DNA of 64,000 nt from assembly GCA_022747635.1 (NCBI GenBank), contig JAKTNV010000088.1:618001-682000 (forward strand). Reading direction: 5' to 3'. Both the position numbers and the translations under genes were made by a program. This document shows, piece after piece, positions 11,935 to 22,086 of the stretch. The notes below the pieces were generated by a model. The model was not told the origin of the DNA. It was given only the letters and a program-made list of their open reading frames with translations, and ran no database searches. The stretch comes from Hetaerina americana (taxonomy: Eukaryota; Arthropoda; Insecta; Odonata; Calopterygidae). Every line of letters begins with the position of its first letter. Position 1 is the first letter of the stretch.

Positions 11935-11998
11935 GTTATTGGATAGATTTTTACTACATTCTAAGGTGGATGTGCATTTTAGTTGATAGTATACTGGT
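11935..11998 (+). repeat. LINE-A 3' UTR fragment
   Basis: TTACTACATTCTAAGGTGGA and TTTTAGTTGATAGTATAC match the 3' UTR at 1548-1600. It is truncated where an antisense LINE-A 3' end begins. Confidence 0.6.
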
Positions 11999-12212
11999 AA
12001 GTACATCTACATTACATAATACCCCGCAAGCCGCCGCAAGGGCGTGTGGCGGGGGATGTCAAGTCTCCAGCCGTGAAAGAGAAGATGACCGCATCCAAAA
12101 GCAGCACATCTATGCAAACCTACACCCATTGTGGTATAAATTTTCATGCAAAAAACCTTTTAAATTACGCGCATTCAATTACATAACGGAAAAACATATG
12201 CACCTTAGAATG
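11999..12212 (-). mobile_element. LINE-A 3' end, antisense
   Basis: Starts with the tail complement ACATCTACATTACATAA, then a near-consensus hairpin (CCCCGCAAGCCGCCGCAAGG with its GGCGTGTGGCGGGG partner), then the antisense 3' UTR up to a worn ATGCACCTTAGAATG near 12205. Non-coding. Confidence 0.8.
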
Positions 12213-12364
12213 TAGTTAAAAATTTATCCAAAAACATGTAAACTAGAATTTGGAAAGTAAGAAGACGAAATTCCACTACTTCATGGACATGCAACATTCA
12301 GATACTCTACATACCTGTCCTATAGCCTCCGCCCCTGAGGGCACGGGTGGGGAATGTGACTCAA

Positions 12365-12500
12365 TGTATTTGCTTACGTCTAAGTTAAAAAGGTTTTTCC
12401 ATGAATACATACGCCAATGTGGGAGTAGGTTTGAATAAATATGCAAACCTGACACGCTCCTCCACACGCCCTTGAGGCGACTTGCAGGGTAGTATGTAGT
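12365..12500 (+). mobile_element. LINE-A 3' end
   Basis: 3' UTR landmark TTTTTCCATGAATACATACGCC followed by CTCCACACGCCCTTGAGGCG, CTTGCAGGG and a short ATGTAGTTG tail. Confidence 0.65.
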
Positions 12501-12539
12501 TGAATAATAATAAATGCAATGATTTCCCGAGGAAATACG

Positions 12540-12620
12540 TACGTACAGAAACTGCGGGAGATACCGCAACATTGACTTTTTACGGAGTCATCCGCGAATA
12601 TACATTGAAATACGTAATTG
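12540..12620. repeat. Dispersed repeat R5, copy 1
   Basis: AAACTGCGGGAGATACCGC, ACTTTTTACGGAGTCATCCGC and ATATACATTGAAATA align with 31365-31440. Two copies in one window indicate an unclassified dispersed repeat. Confidence 0.5.
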
Positions 12621-13182
12621 TAATTGACGTATAATATCGTATATTGCCAATATAAAATATCAATTAGGTAATATAAATTTTCCATTGAGGAAACGTGTAT
12701 GCTCTGTTGAAATCGATTTTTAGTTCAGTTAAATTATATTTCATAATAATCTGAAAATTCATTAGAACCTCGTAAAAAAAAATCCATTGATAAAAAATTT
12801 GAAAATCTCTCTCTATGCAAATAATTGTTTACTATTACGTTTAAGGTATTCTGCCTATTAATAGTAGATATTTTGAGGTCATTGAAGAACATTTTCTTCT
12901 ATCTATCGCTAGAACTTCCTTTTCTTTCGTCCTATATTGTCCTTGTCTTCGTTTCGTCTCAATTTCTCCAAGGCTTCTTTCCCGTCAAAAACCTCAGGTG
13001 TCCTCACTCTCTTACTCCCTCTACCGTGACTACAACTTATGTTCTCTTTTCTATCATGGGCATAAATTCAACATTCTGCTTTTCACATATTTTTACTTCT
13101 TTCATTTCTGCTGTATTTTCCACATTCATCCCGGTTAATTCCTGTCTTCACCCATTACATTTAAATCCTCGGCGTTTGTATT

Positions 13183-13935
13183 ACATCTACATCTACTTAA
13201 TATCCCACTAGCCGCCGCAAGGGTGTGTGGCAGGGGGTGTTAGGGCACCACCCGTAATTAAGAAAAATAACAGCATGCAAAAGCCACAAATTTATTTAAT
13301 CCACAAACAAAAGCTGGTATACATTCATGCAAGAACACTTACACCACACACACATGCAAACACACAAACTACTGACTAATATACACATGCACCTAAGAAT
13401 ATACCTTGTGTCTACGCAATGTTTAATCTTGTCCTGACTTGTAAATTAAATGTCTATTATATTTCTATATTTTCGACTTTGGCTTCTTACTACTATGATT
13501 CCCGAATGTCTGGGGAAAGAATGAGTATTTTTATCTATCTGTACTGGAATCTATCTCCCTTATTTTATCTTTGTGATCTGATCTACCTAAGTAGTGTGGG
13601 GCCATTATAATTCCTTCAGTGTCATCGTTAAACTCCTTTGTTCTGAACCTTTCTAAAGGTCTAAGTCTCGCTCGTTCTCTCCGCACTTCAAGTGGCTCCC
13701 AGCCTAAATCCCCTAAGAGACCTGTCACACTTGTGTTCTTATTATAACAATTTTTAACGAATCTGGCGGATTTTCTCTGGATTTTATCTAATTCTTTTTT
13801 CCAAAATTTCTACTTAGCCTTACTCTCTGTCCAACTTATTTTCTCCAATCCCCACCTTACCCGCATCTCAAAGGGTTCCAATATACACTTATCTTCTTGA
13901 CTAAAGATCACGTCTTATATCCATAAAAATCTGCG
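13183..13935 (-). pseudogene. LINE-A 3' half (RT C-terminus, 3' UTR, tail)
   Basis: Read on the minus strand: polymerase C-terminus from about 13935, stop region near 13490, a ~300-bp 3' UTR, then the hairpin (13200-13245) and an ACATCTACATCTACTT tail complement at 13186-13200. The open part at 13728-13531 encodes 'LLGDLGWEPLEVRRERARLR'. Upstream frames are broken. The layout matches 15351-16220. Confidence 0.8.
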
Positions 13936-14260
13936 CTCCACTTTAGTATTTAATACTACGCTGTTAATTTTTTATGTTTCGAAACATGAAGAACTTAGAT
14001 GGGTTTCAATCGAGGAGGAATGCCTCTTTTTAAGTTTGTTAAACATTAAGTAGGAAGCGTGCAATTGTTGTATTGATTATTATTGGTGAAAGTGAGACAA
14101 TTAGTTGTTGAGTGGCGCCGGTAAACCCTCGTGTCTTACGTCATAAGCTGAGAAATACTGTCGTCGAAAAGACGGCCTCAATGATGGGTTGCTGTAGAAA
14201 GCGAGTTGAAGATGCAGGGGATGGGATTGAGAAGGAGAAAGGGGTCTATGGCATTGAGTT

Positions 14261-14390
14261 TTGGCAGAGTTGGTCAGGGTATGGTGGGGAATTCCCTGGT
14301 CACACGTCCGGTTCCCTTAAAACCCTCACGCACAAATGCGGCAACGCCGGGCGATCGTCTTTTATTTCCACTTTCGCTAAGGCCGTGAGA
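14261..14390. repeat. Diverged direct repeat, copy 1
   Basis: TTTTGGCAGAGTTGGTCAGG through CCGGGCGATCGTCTTTTATTT resembles 14780-14895 in order of landmarks (TTTGGCAG, CACACGT, CCCTCACG, GCCGGG). A 94-codon frame (14112-14396) covers it, but no protein family is recognised. Confidence 0.35.
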
Positions 14391-14779
14391 GATTAATGAG
14401 GCACGACAGAAATTAAATGGAATCGAAGGAAAATATTAAGGAAGAGTGAAAGTTCTCGTCTGATTTTGTTGCGAGCAAATTAACCCCTGATATTTTAATT
14501 CTATGATTAAGATGGCTTATTTGTAAAATTTTTACATACATATGAATGGCGAATTGGTATTTTTGATAGTGTGTTTAGTATTCACTTTATTGGATTCAGA
14601 AAGCGTAATAATCGAGGTATTATAGGAACCATCAAGGCTTTATTAATTTAGTTTTACAATGTCTTCAATTTGTATACGCGATAACAGTATTAACTTTTAT
14701 AAATACGCCGGATAAACACGTGCTCCAAGATGGCGGGTTTGAAGGGATAACCTATTCCATTCATTAATGCCAGTTCGGA

Positions 14780-14895
14780 GATGGCTTTGGCAGGGAGTGG
14801 GGGGGGGTTCGACCACACGTTCCATTCCTTCACACCCCTCTCACGTACTGTGCACCAAAGCCGGGTGATTGCCTATTATTTTCTCCCCAACGTGG
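14780..14895. repeat. Diverged direct repeat, copy 2
   Basis: See copy 1: TTTGGCAGGGAGTGG, CCACACGTTCCATTCC, CCTCTCACG, AAGCCGGGTGATTGCC. The class of element is unknown. Confidence 0.35.
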
Positions 14896-15244
14896 ACCGT
14901 ACAGGATTATAAAACTCCGAAGAACTTAATTGGGATAGAGCAAAAGCTTAGAAATAGGGGAAGGGGTAGTAAAAGATGGTGTGGAGGGGGCAAATGGGGT
15001 GGGATAATCGACAGAGGAGTTAACGATGGAGAGGATTGAGGGCAGGGAAAAAGAAGGGTGGGTGCGAGATATTCTTTAGTGTAAGAAAATGAATTCAGAG
15101 AAAAAATATAGTTTCAGGACAACGTGCTCGTAGCTCCCTTATACCAATTTTACAGAACATCATTTAGATATTAATGTAAGCCAGAGCATTACAATAAGAA
15201 GAGAATAATAAAAATAATGTGACAAAATTGTCCAAATGCATCCA

Positions 15245-15330
15245 AACCTACTGTACAACAAGGCCCCATATGCCGCCGCGAGGGAGGGCGTGTGGAGGGG
15301 GATGTTAGGGCAGAGGCCATGCATGCATTA
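15245..15330 (-). repeat. LINE-A 3' hairpin, antisense
   Basis: CCCCATATGCCGCCGCGAGG with a 4-bp insertion, then GGCGTGTGGAGGGGGATGTT. It lies immediately before a better copy. Confidence 0.6.
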
Positions 15331-15350
15331 TTTTAAGTTCACGTATGCAC

Positions 15351-16220
15351 TTCTACATCTACATCTACATCTACTCAATACCCCGCAAGCCGCCGCAAGG
15401 GCGTGTGGCGGGGGGTGCTAGGACACCACCCATAATTTAGAAAAGAAAAATAATAAAAAAAAAATCGCATGCAATAACGACAAAATCATATATAAAAAAA
15501 AAAAAAACATGGCATACATTCATGCATGAACACTTACACCCCACACACATGCAAACACTCAAACTACCAACCAACACACACATGCACCCGAAAGTATACC
15601 TAACATCTCTATAGTGTTTAATTGTGTTCCGACTTGTAAATTCAACGTTTTTAATATTTCTAAAGTGACTTCGGTTTCTTGCTATTATGATTACTGATTG
15701 TTCGGGGAAAGAATGAGTATTTGTACCTATCTGTCTTGGAATCTATCTCCCTTAGTTTATCTTTGTGGTCTGATCTACCTAAGTAGTGTGGGGCCATTAT
15801 AATTCCTTCAGTGTCATATTTAAACTCGTTTGTTCTGAACCTTTCTAAAAGTCTAAGCCTCGCTTGTTCTCTCCGCACTTCAAGTGGTTCCCAGCCTAAA
15901 TCCCCTAAGAGACCTGTCACACTTGTGTTTTTATCATAACAATTTTTAACGAATCTAGCGGATTTTCTCTGGACTTTATCTAATTCTTTTTGCCAAATTT
16001 TCTCCCACGGATCCCAAATACTTGCGGCATATTCCAAATGAGGTCTAACTAGAGCAAAATAACACCTCTCTTTAACTTTTTCATTACATTTCCCCACCAC
16101 CCGTTTTATGAAGCCAAGTTTCTTTAAAGCTGATCCGCATATTGTCCTGATATGTGCTCCCCATGAAAGGCGTGGTGTTAGAACAACCCCCAAATATTTA
16201 ACTTGCATTCATCTTCTCTT
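15351..16220 (-). mobile_element. LINE-A 3' half, best-preserved tail
   Basis: A 5'-truncated LINE-A on the minus strand, about 870 bp. From right to left: polymerase C-terminus (ORF 16208-15660), a ~240-bp 3' UTR, the hairpin (15385-15415) and four copies of the hexamer complement (CTACATCTACATCTACATCT, 15353-15374). No poly-A is present: the 3' tail is a hexamer microsatellite, as known for some CR1/L2-type and I-type LINEs that use short 3' repeats. Confidence 0.85.
15660..16208 (-). pseudogene. LINE-A reverse transcriptase C-terminal part
   Basis: An open frame of 182 codons encoding the part of a non-LTR reverse transcriptase after the catalytic palm. It includes 'VKYLGVVLTPRLSWGAHI' (post-palm region), 'ALVRPHLEYAASIWDP' and 'KVQRKSARFVKNCYDKNTS'. 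The first two are typical of CR1/L2/Jockey-group polymerases. The palm motifs (VPQGS, FADD) and any endonuclease domain are absent because the element is 5'-truncated. The frame itself carries no internal stop, so the copy may be relatively young, but it cannot function. The C-terminus ends 'NHNSKKPKSL'. Confidence 0.85.
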
Positions 16221-16229
16221 TCATTCCAA

Positions 16230-17035
16230 AATTTTCAGTGCGATACATTATAATATGTTAAATTCTAACTCCCATTTTCTATACTACTCGGGTACTATTC
16301 TACTCCACAGCTAATAAAAAGAGAGGCGTGGTATGGTGGAATATCATGATTATTTAAGAGTTGACAATTTTCCACAAAATATCCGCATTAAAATTTATTT
16401 TGTGGAAAATTGCCAATTTTTAATTACTCAATAGCTGGGAAATTTCAAGCTATTTGCCAGTGTTCTTATTTCTTCTATAAAATAGAAATACGTTATTTCA
16501 TAACAGTTTTCCAGATCATAGTACCATGTAAAATATATCATAATTACTTTTACTCACAAAAACTATATATTTAGCACGGTTAATCTGTATTTGCTCAATA
16601 TTACCATATGTTTGATCCTTTTGGAAGAGGTTTTTAGATTTATTGGCTTTCATTTTATTAGATAGTTCAAACCATAGACAATAGGCCTAAACCAGGAAAG
16701 TTCAATTTCCTAGAACTCCTGAGTTTTTTGACAATTTACTGACACCTATAACTTTAAACTTTGGTCGATTTGCAACGTAATCTCCTTGTAGACGAGCACG
16801 TTTTTTAAAAAGTCAGTACACATTATTCCAATGCATCCTGAACGTTTCTGCACGGGTTATCTTTTTGTCCACTAGAAGCGTATCTGAATTCTAGATATGT
16901 GACGGACAGAACTGTTCTCAGGAGATAGCAACCAAAAGTCCACCTTGGAGTATAAATGGTCAAATTGGTGATTGCTTCATTAATACGATTATGAACTCAC
17001 AGTAACTCCGTAATAATAGATCCTTCTAATTTTTT
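16230..17035. other. Unannotated AT-rich stretch with a perfect hairpin
   Basis: No gene. At 16365-16380 CAATTTTCCACAAAAT is followed at 16397-16412 by its exact complement, giving 16-bp arms and a 16-nt loop. Its role is unknown. Confidence 0.5.
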
Positions 17036-17039
17036 TCAT

Positions 17040-17372
17040 GAATTTTCATCATATGTTTAACCTTATCCTTTTTTGAAATGGGTGGAAATGTGTAAAAATG
17101 TAAAATTTGTTGTGAGTGGTAGTTACATTGCTGGTGAAACACAAAGAAACCATTGCGTCAATTTCATTGCGAAGCACATAAGATATTTTTAAATTATTAT
17201 TTCCACATGTAACTAGCTGTTGTGTACCTTCTGCCTGTAATTTTAAATCAGAAGAGATAGAAAAAAATGATGGAAGGTCATTTTGGTACAAGAGAAACAT
17301 CAACGGGCCTAAATATGAACCCTGAGGTACACACTTTGGAGCAAATAGCTTCTCATTAATTCCACTAGAGAG
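17040..17372 (-). pseudogene. Jockey/I-like RT palm fragment, catalytic motif lost
   Basis: Part of a 175-codon minus-strand frame (17576-17049). Residues read 'CVPQGSYLGPLMFLLYQNDL' and then 'SDLKLQAEGTQQLV'. The first stretch is RT motif B (VPQGS.LGPLLF). The second occupies the place of the catalytic Y/FADD box but reads QAEG, so both metal-binding aspartates are lost. It differs from LINE-A and LINE-B, so it marks a third LINE lineage. The N-terminal half of the frame (before INEKLF) is probably unrelated flank. Confidence 0.7.
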
Positions 17373-18047
17373 CAGAATATGAGAGTGCACCCTTGAAAAC
17401 TGGAAACGAAGGAATAAAAGAAAAATTGGTGTGGAGAGTAATGGTAAGATCTCCTTTCGTTTGGCGACTTGCGTGATCGTCGTGAATCGTGACATTGGTG
17501 ATGAGAGGCCCCAAAAGATTATTTGAGTGGTTCGGGTAATCGGAGAATGGAGAAAGGGAATATAGTAGGGAAACATCCCCCAAAAGGGTTTTCATCCCCT
17601 TCCCTCCACGCGTCAGTCTTCAAAGGTATGCAATACTCATTCAATTTCAGTGCCAATGTCAGAAACGAGGAAACGTATGTATTACGCAACAGTTGGACGA
17701 AAGAGGATAATTGATAGCGTCTTTGCATGCACAAGAATAGGAAACCAACCTTCTGACGGCACGTGCGTAAACCATATCTGTGACTCTGTACTTTTTAAAT
17801 GTTATCATTCAGATTTCGCGAACTCAACCCATTTGTGAGGAAGCCAAAGCTTACATCGTCATAGCCAAAGTCCAGTAGTTAGTTCTAAATACAACAGGCC
17901 TAATAAACCAATTGTCTAAGGCTATCTTTAAAAATGATGATTAATTTGAAGAGCAGATTACCAAAAATTTGTTTTTCAAATCAATAATTTCCCCCAACAA
18001 TTTATTTTCTTTTTTCTTGATGGAAATAGAGTTGTAACTCAATAATA

Positions 18048-18270
<223 letters not shown>

Positions 18271-18626
18271 CTTAATTTGTTTTGGAAACAAGTTATCTCT
18301 TTCTTAGCAACATAACAAATTACATAAAGATACAGTTCAACGAGATGGCGACTTTCACGAACGGCACTTTCTCTACACACACGATAAATAAACCGTGGGT
18401 TTGAATCTTGCCTTGGTTAGAGGAGTTGAAATGAAAAATTCACACCTCTACTCGGCAGTTTGAACACATTAGACTTTCAATCACTATAACTTGGGTACTT
18501 GAGCCCTAAACGTGGCGGCACTGTAATGCTGATCAAGGATATGAAATCGAAAACGATAATTAATGTCGAAACTAGAAAAAATGTTAATTCTTTCGTTACA
18601 GGGACCAAGAAAAAGAAACGAAATTA

Positions 18627-19022
18627 CGAGGGTAGGCTGAAAAGTAATGCAAACATGCCTGCATACCAAAAAGAAAATGACCTTCAAAAGAACTTCTGGT
18701 GGCTTATGGAAGTAACATTCCTCGGCACACGCATGCGCAGGGTTTAGGTCGTTACATTCATCCAGCGTAGTTTTAGAAGCGGAAGTATGGAAGTGCTATG
18801 TCAACGCGAGTTAAACAGCGTGCTGGTAGAGTGGACATAGCACTAGAACACGTCTCCATACTTCCGCTTCTCAAAATACACTGGATAAGTGTAACGACGT
18901 CAAACCTGCGCATGCTTGTGGAGGGGGGAATGTTACTTCCACATGCCACCAGGAATGACTTCTGAAGGTTATTTTGTTTGTGGTCCTCAAGCATGTGTGC
19001 ATTAGTTTTCAGCCTACCCTGG
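18627..19022. mobile_element. Mariner-derived MITE with long terminal inverted repeats
   Basis: A 396-bp element flanked by TA on both sides (18625-18626, 19023-19024). The ends read CGAGGGTAGGCTGAAAA and the complement of CCAGGGTAGGCTGAAAA. The inverted arms extend roughly 170 bp with moderate divergence (for example CGCATGCGCAGG against CCTGCGCATGC; CTTCCGCTTCTCAAAATACA near the inner end). The short centre keeps the first transposase codons (ATGTCAACGCGAGTTAAACA, encoding MSTRVKQ), identical in sense to the start at 37750 of the fragment at 37450-37932. It is therefore an internal-deletion derivative of that mariner. Confidence 0.85.
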
Positions 19023-19654
19023 TAATTTTAATGTGAACTTGAGCCGAAAAGAAAAAGTACGAAGGAATAGAGGAGAAACTACGAGGTTGAAACCAAATGT
19101 CTCCTCTGTGACGAAAAGAAATTTTCAAGCTGGCGGGAACATGCGATTCTCTTCAAACGATTAGTCTCGCAACGAATGTCGAATGGTGAAAATACCCGTT
19201 GTGACGCATTTAATAATCAATTTACTTCTCTTCCCTTGTATTATTTGTTTATACTGCGGGAACCAATGCGTTGCAATCATTGGGAAGTATACGTTGGATA
19301 TAACCTAAGAAATCGTTTGCTTTTTCTCACCAGATAATTACTTTAATACTCACCTCATAATTAGTCGCGACCAACAAGCAATGCTACCTTTGGAATTGAT
19401 TTATCATTCTTAGGGATACGTGTAAAACTAACCTGACGGGTGATAATCACCTAAATATTTACATTTACAAGGTCTATGCAAAAAAAGATGATACTGGTCT
19501 TTCTACGCGCAAACGGCTTGACGGATCACAATCAAATACATGTTGCCTAAATAGCGGCGTCTGTGCGAAGTAAAACGCCGCCTTGTTCGTGGTCTAATCT
19601 CGATTTGGCTCCGCACAACAGCAATTCTTGTCTGAACTTGCACACGCATACCTA

Positions 19655-19720
19655 AACAATTCCCCACAGGTCTCCATAGGGATGCGTGGCGGGGGGTGTT
19701 AGTGCAACAGCTATTATTAT
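19655..19720 (-). repeat. LINE-A 3' hairpin, antisense, decayed
   Basis: ATTCCCCACAGGTCTCCATA and then GATGCGTGGCGGGGGGTGTT retain the register of the module. Confidence 0.5.
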
Positions 19721-19814
19721 TATCATTATTATGAATAGGTTAGGGGCTTATTTTAGTGTCAGAATTTCAGGTCGTAGTTTCCTTAGGGGAGGCAAATAAC
19801 TGAAATATATATTT

Positions 19815-20045
19815 CGACTGAAACTTTTGACTTTTTTAATTATTAAAGAGACGTTCGGCAATGACTCTGTGAGTCTGGCACAGTGTTTTCGTTGGAATTA
19901 CCGCTTCCATTCTGGACAAACACCTCGACTGATGAAGACCCATAGAAGTGGAGGACCATCCACGTCAACAAATGACACCCACGTCAACAGTGTGAATGAT
20001 TTTGTGCGTGCAAACCGTAGGATTATGTTTTCTCAGGCAATATAA
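19815..20045 (+). pseudogene. Mariner transposase N-terminal fragment
   Basis: A 72-codon frame encoding 'KETFGNDSVSLAQCFRWNYR', then 'GGPSTSTNDTHVNSVNDFVR' and 'NRRIMFSQAI'. The pattern of an (A/F)GD-type first helix-turn-helix, an RSG.PSTS linker and a following NRRxT..Q helix is that of DD34D mariner transposase N-termini. It lacks the entire catalytic domain. Downstream it runs into unrelated DNA. Confidence 0.65.
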
Positions 20046-20094
20046 AGTCAATTCCTTTTTTTTATTTTGCCCCCCCCCCAATTAAACTCTAACG

Positions 20095-20190
20095 CCAGTA
20101 AAAAGAGAAATATAAACGGGCCTAAAAATGAACCTTGTGGTACACTCTTTGGAGCAATGAGCTTCTCATATATCCATAAGAGTGTTTATG
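20095..20190 (-). pseudogene. Jockey/I-like RT palm scrap
   Basis: AAACGGGCCTAAAAATGAAC and GGTACACTCTTTGGAGCAAT match 17300-17345, i.e. the complement of the VPQGS...LGPL region of the same third LINE lineage. Confidence 0.55.
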
Positions 20191-20194
20191 AAAG

Positions 20195-20880
20195 TGTTTT
20201 TGCGCCATAATTTTGCTGGTGTATCGTAATCAGTGCGTGGGAGAAATTCGGTTCTTTATTTATGCCTGATTCCTCGTGAAACACGGATAGCTTACATATA
20301 GTATATTGGTTAAGAGGAAAGAGAGGCATGCGAAGCAACAAGAGAGGTGGTTGTGAACAAAGGAGGTTAGAAAGGGCACGGATGCGAGTGACAGGAGATT
20401 GGGTGACGGGATGAGGATGGTGGGTGAATGGGGATGAGGGCAAAGGCGATCCTGGATCAAAGAGTCGGAAACTTATGCCATATGCTCCGCTAATCGCATT
20501 TGGCTTCCTCGTTAAGGAGTCCGCCCACCAACCTGTGGTCCAGTAAGCGCGCACACGATAGGGTGGATGGGGAGGAAAACGGGGAAAATTCGATCACGAC
20601 TCCCCTCAATGCTCTTTTAGAATCCTAAAAATAAATCAGCTATTAAACCCTTTCGACCTATATTGTATTTCGGCAAATACAAACAAAAAAAAAAACATTG
20701 GACAGATTTTAATAACTTAAAGGGAAGAAATTTTGAAAACATGCACGTATGATGACGAGTCTGGAAGTGTTTGAGAATTATGAACATGAATACTTCCGCA
20801 TTTCTGTTCCATAAATTTGCCTTTTTTTACTTAAAAATATTTTTTTCACCTGACTATTTAATTTAGTTTCCCTATTTCAT
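20195..20880. other. Unannotated stretch
   Basis: A minus-strand 122-codon frame (20554-20186) has no recognisable domain. No repeat is identified. Confidence 0.3.
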
Positions 20881-20890
20881 TTCCCGATAA

Positions 20891-21062
20891 ACGTGGTATT
20901 AGAGTGGGTAGAGCGTTGGAATACGGACCGAAGGGTCGGGGTCCGATAACCGTGGGCCTGAGGTCTAAGGAACCTCAACTTCACCCAAGCTGTGTGATTT
21001 CTCGGGTAAAATATCTTTCCGGGAGACTATAGTTGGTTCAGGAAATAAATATCTGACTCCCT
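20891..21062 (+). mobile_element. tRNA-derived SINE (family S2)
   Basis: The head has tRNA-like boxes (GGTATTAGAGTGGGTAGAGC, then GGTCGGGGTCCGATAACC). The body AACTTCACCCAAGCTGTGTG, CTCGGGTAAAATATCTTTCC, GGGAGACTATAG is shared with 30503-30680 and 52832-53065. It is followed directly by an antisense LINE-A end. Confidence 0.6.
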
Positions 21063-21165
21063 CTTATTACATCTACATCTATACAAAACCCTACAAGCCG
21101 CCACAAGGGTGTGTGGCCGGTAGTGTTAGGTCATCAGCTATGCATTCAAAATCCCAATCAATTTA
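21063..21165 (-). repeat. LINE-A 3' end, antisense
   Basis: TTACATCTACATCTATACAA (tail complement), then CCTACAAGCCGCCACAAGGG and GTGTGTGGCCGGTAGTGTTA. Confidence 0.7.
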
Positions 21166-21368
21166 CCTCTCAACAAATATTAAGATTGGACGTGTATTTG
21201 AAAAATGTTAATCACACGAAAGAAAGTACTCACCATGAATATAAAAACACACTTACGTGCAACACTATTTAATAAAAGGAAATGTATAATCAAATCATAA
21301 TGTGGATCTGTTGAAAATATGAGTCTATTAAATAAAAAGAATAACATGCAGGATATATATAAATATAT

Positions 21369-21781
21369 ACAGAGTGCTTTCCAAAAGTAATGCAATTAAA
21401 CTTCCCGTGCCTTTCCTATTGGTCGGAGTGTGATCAAACAACTTGGAGTAGGTGGGCTTTGCTTTGCCGCGAAGTCAGTCTCAGTGCTCTCCAAGCTGTG
21501 GAACCGGCAGGACGTCAGTTATTGTAAACCTCTGCGCGCCGCCAAAGACTAACCGAATGATTCGTGAGGCTTACGGGGACTCTGCTCTGTCCCACTCACA
21601 AGTTTCGACGTGGCTTAAGGCTTTTAAGGAGAGCTGGGAAGAGGTTCACGACGAACAACGCTCTGGGCGGCCGTCAACCAGCAAAACTGAATACAATGTG
21701 GCTCTTGTTCGACAATTGTTGGACTCTGACCGTCGATTGAGTATCAAGATAGTTGCCATATTTTTATATGGCAACCATCAA
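21369..21781 (+). pseudogene. Mariner 5' fragment with left TIR
   Basis: Begins TA-CAGAGTGCTTTCCAAAAGTA, a mariner-type left end. The frame at 21452-21760 encodes 'NRMIREAYGDSALSHSQVST' then 'EQRSGRPSTSKTEYN' and 'RQLLDSDRRLSIKI': the two N-terminal helix-turn-helix regions of a DD34D transposase and the linker. The coding match stops at about 21757 and the sequence passes through a small perfect hairpin (GTTGCCATAT/ATATGGCAAC, 21753-21776) into the minus-strand LINE-A. The catalytic domain is absent. The extreme N-terminus is frameshifted. Confidence 0.75.
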
Positions 21782-22086
21782 GTGGCAAGTGGAATTTTTG
21801 CTATATATTACCCTGCAGTTGCTATCCCGTATTGTCCGTGGGAAGAAGGAGTCCTTGAGTCGGCTAGTTCTGGCATCTATTTCCCGAATTTTATATGCAT
21901 GATCCAAGCGACCAATGTATGTAGGAGTACGAATAATTTGCAAGACCTCGGTGCTGAAACATGCGGATATGAATTTATTTAATAATTTCAATCTTGCATT
22001 GAATCGTCTCTCTTCTAAACATTCCCACTCCAAATCCATGAGCATTTCGGTGACGCTTTGCGTTTTATCGTAAGAATGTTTTACAA
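21782..22086 (-). pseudogene. Older LINE-A, downstream segment
   Basis: Encodes the polymerase C-terminus on the minus strand ('VKHSYDKTQSVTEMLMDLEW', then 'RRFNARLKLL'). It is the continuation of the fragment at 22881-24237, from which it is separated by the younger insertion. At the protein level the join 'ARFV/KHSYD' is restored if the insert and one copy of the TACAA duplication are removed. It is truncated at 21782 against mariner sequence. Confidence 0.85.

Noticed and set aside
15353..15376. CRISPR-like or tandem direct-repeat array
   Set aside because: The hexamers are the LINE-A 3' tail; there are no spacers.
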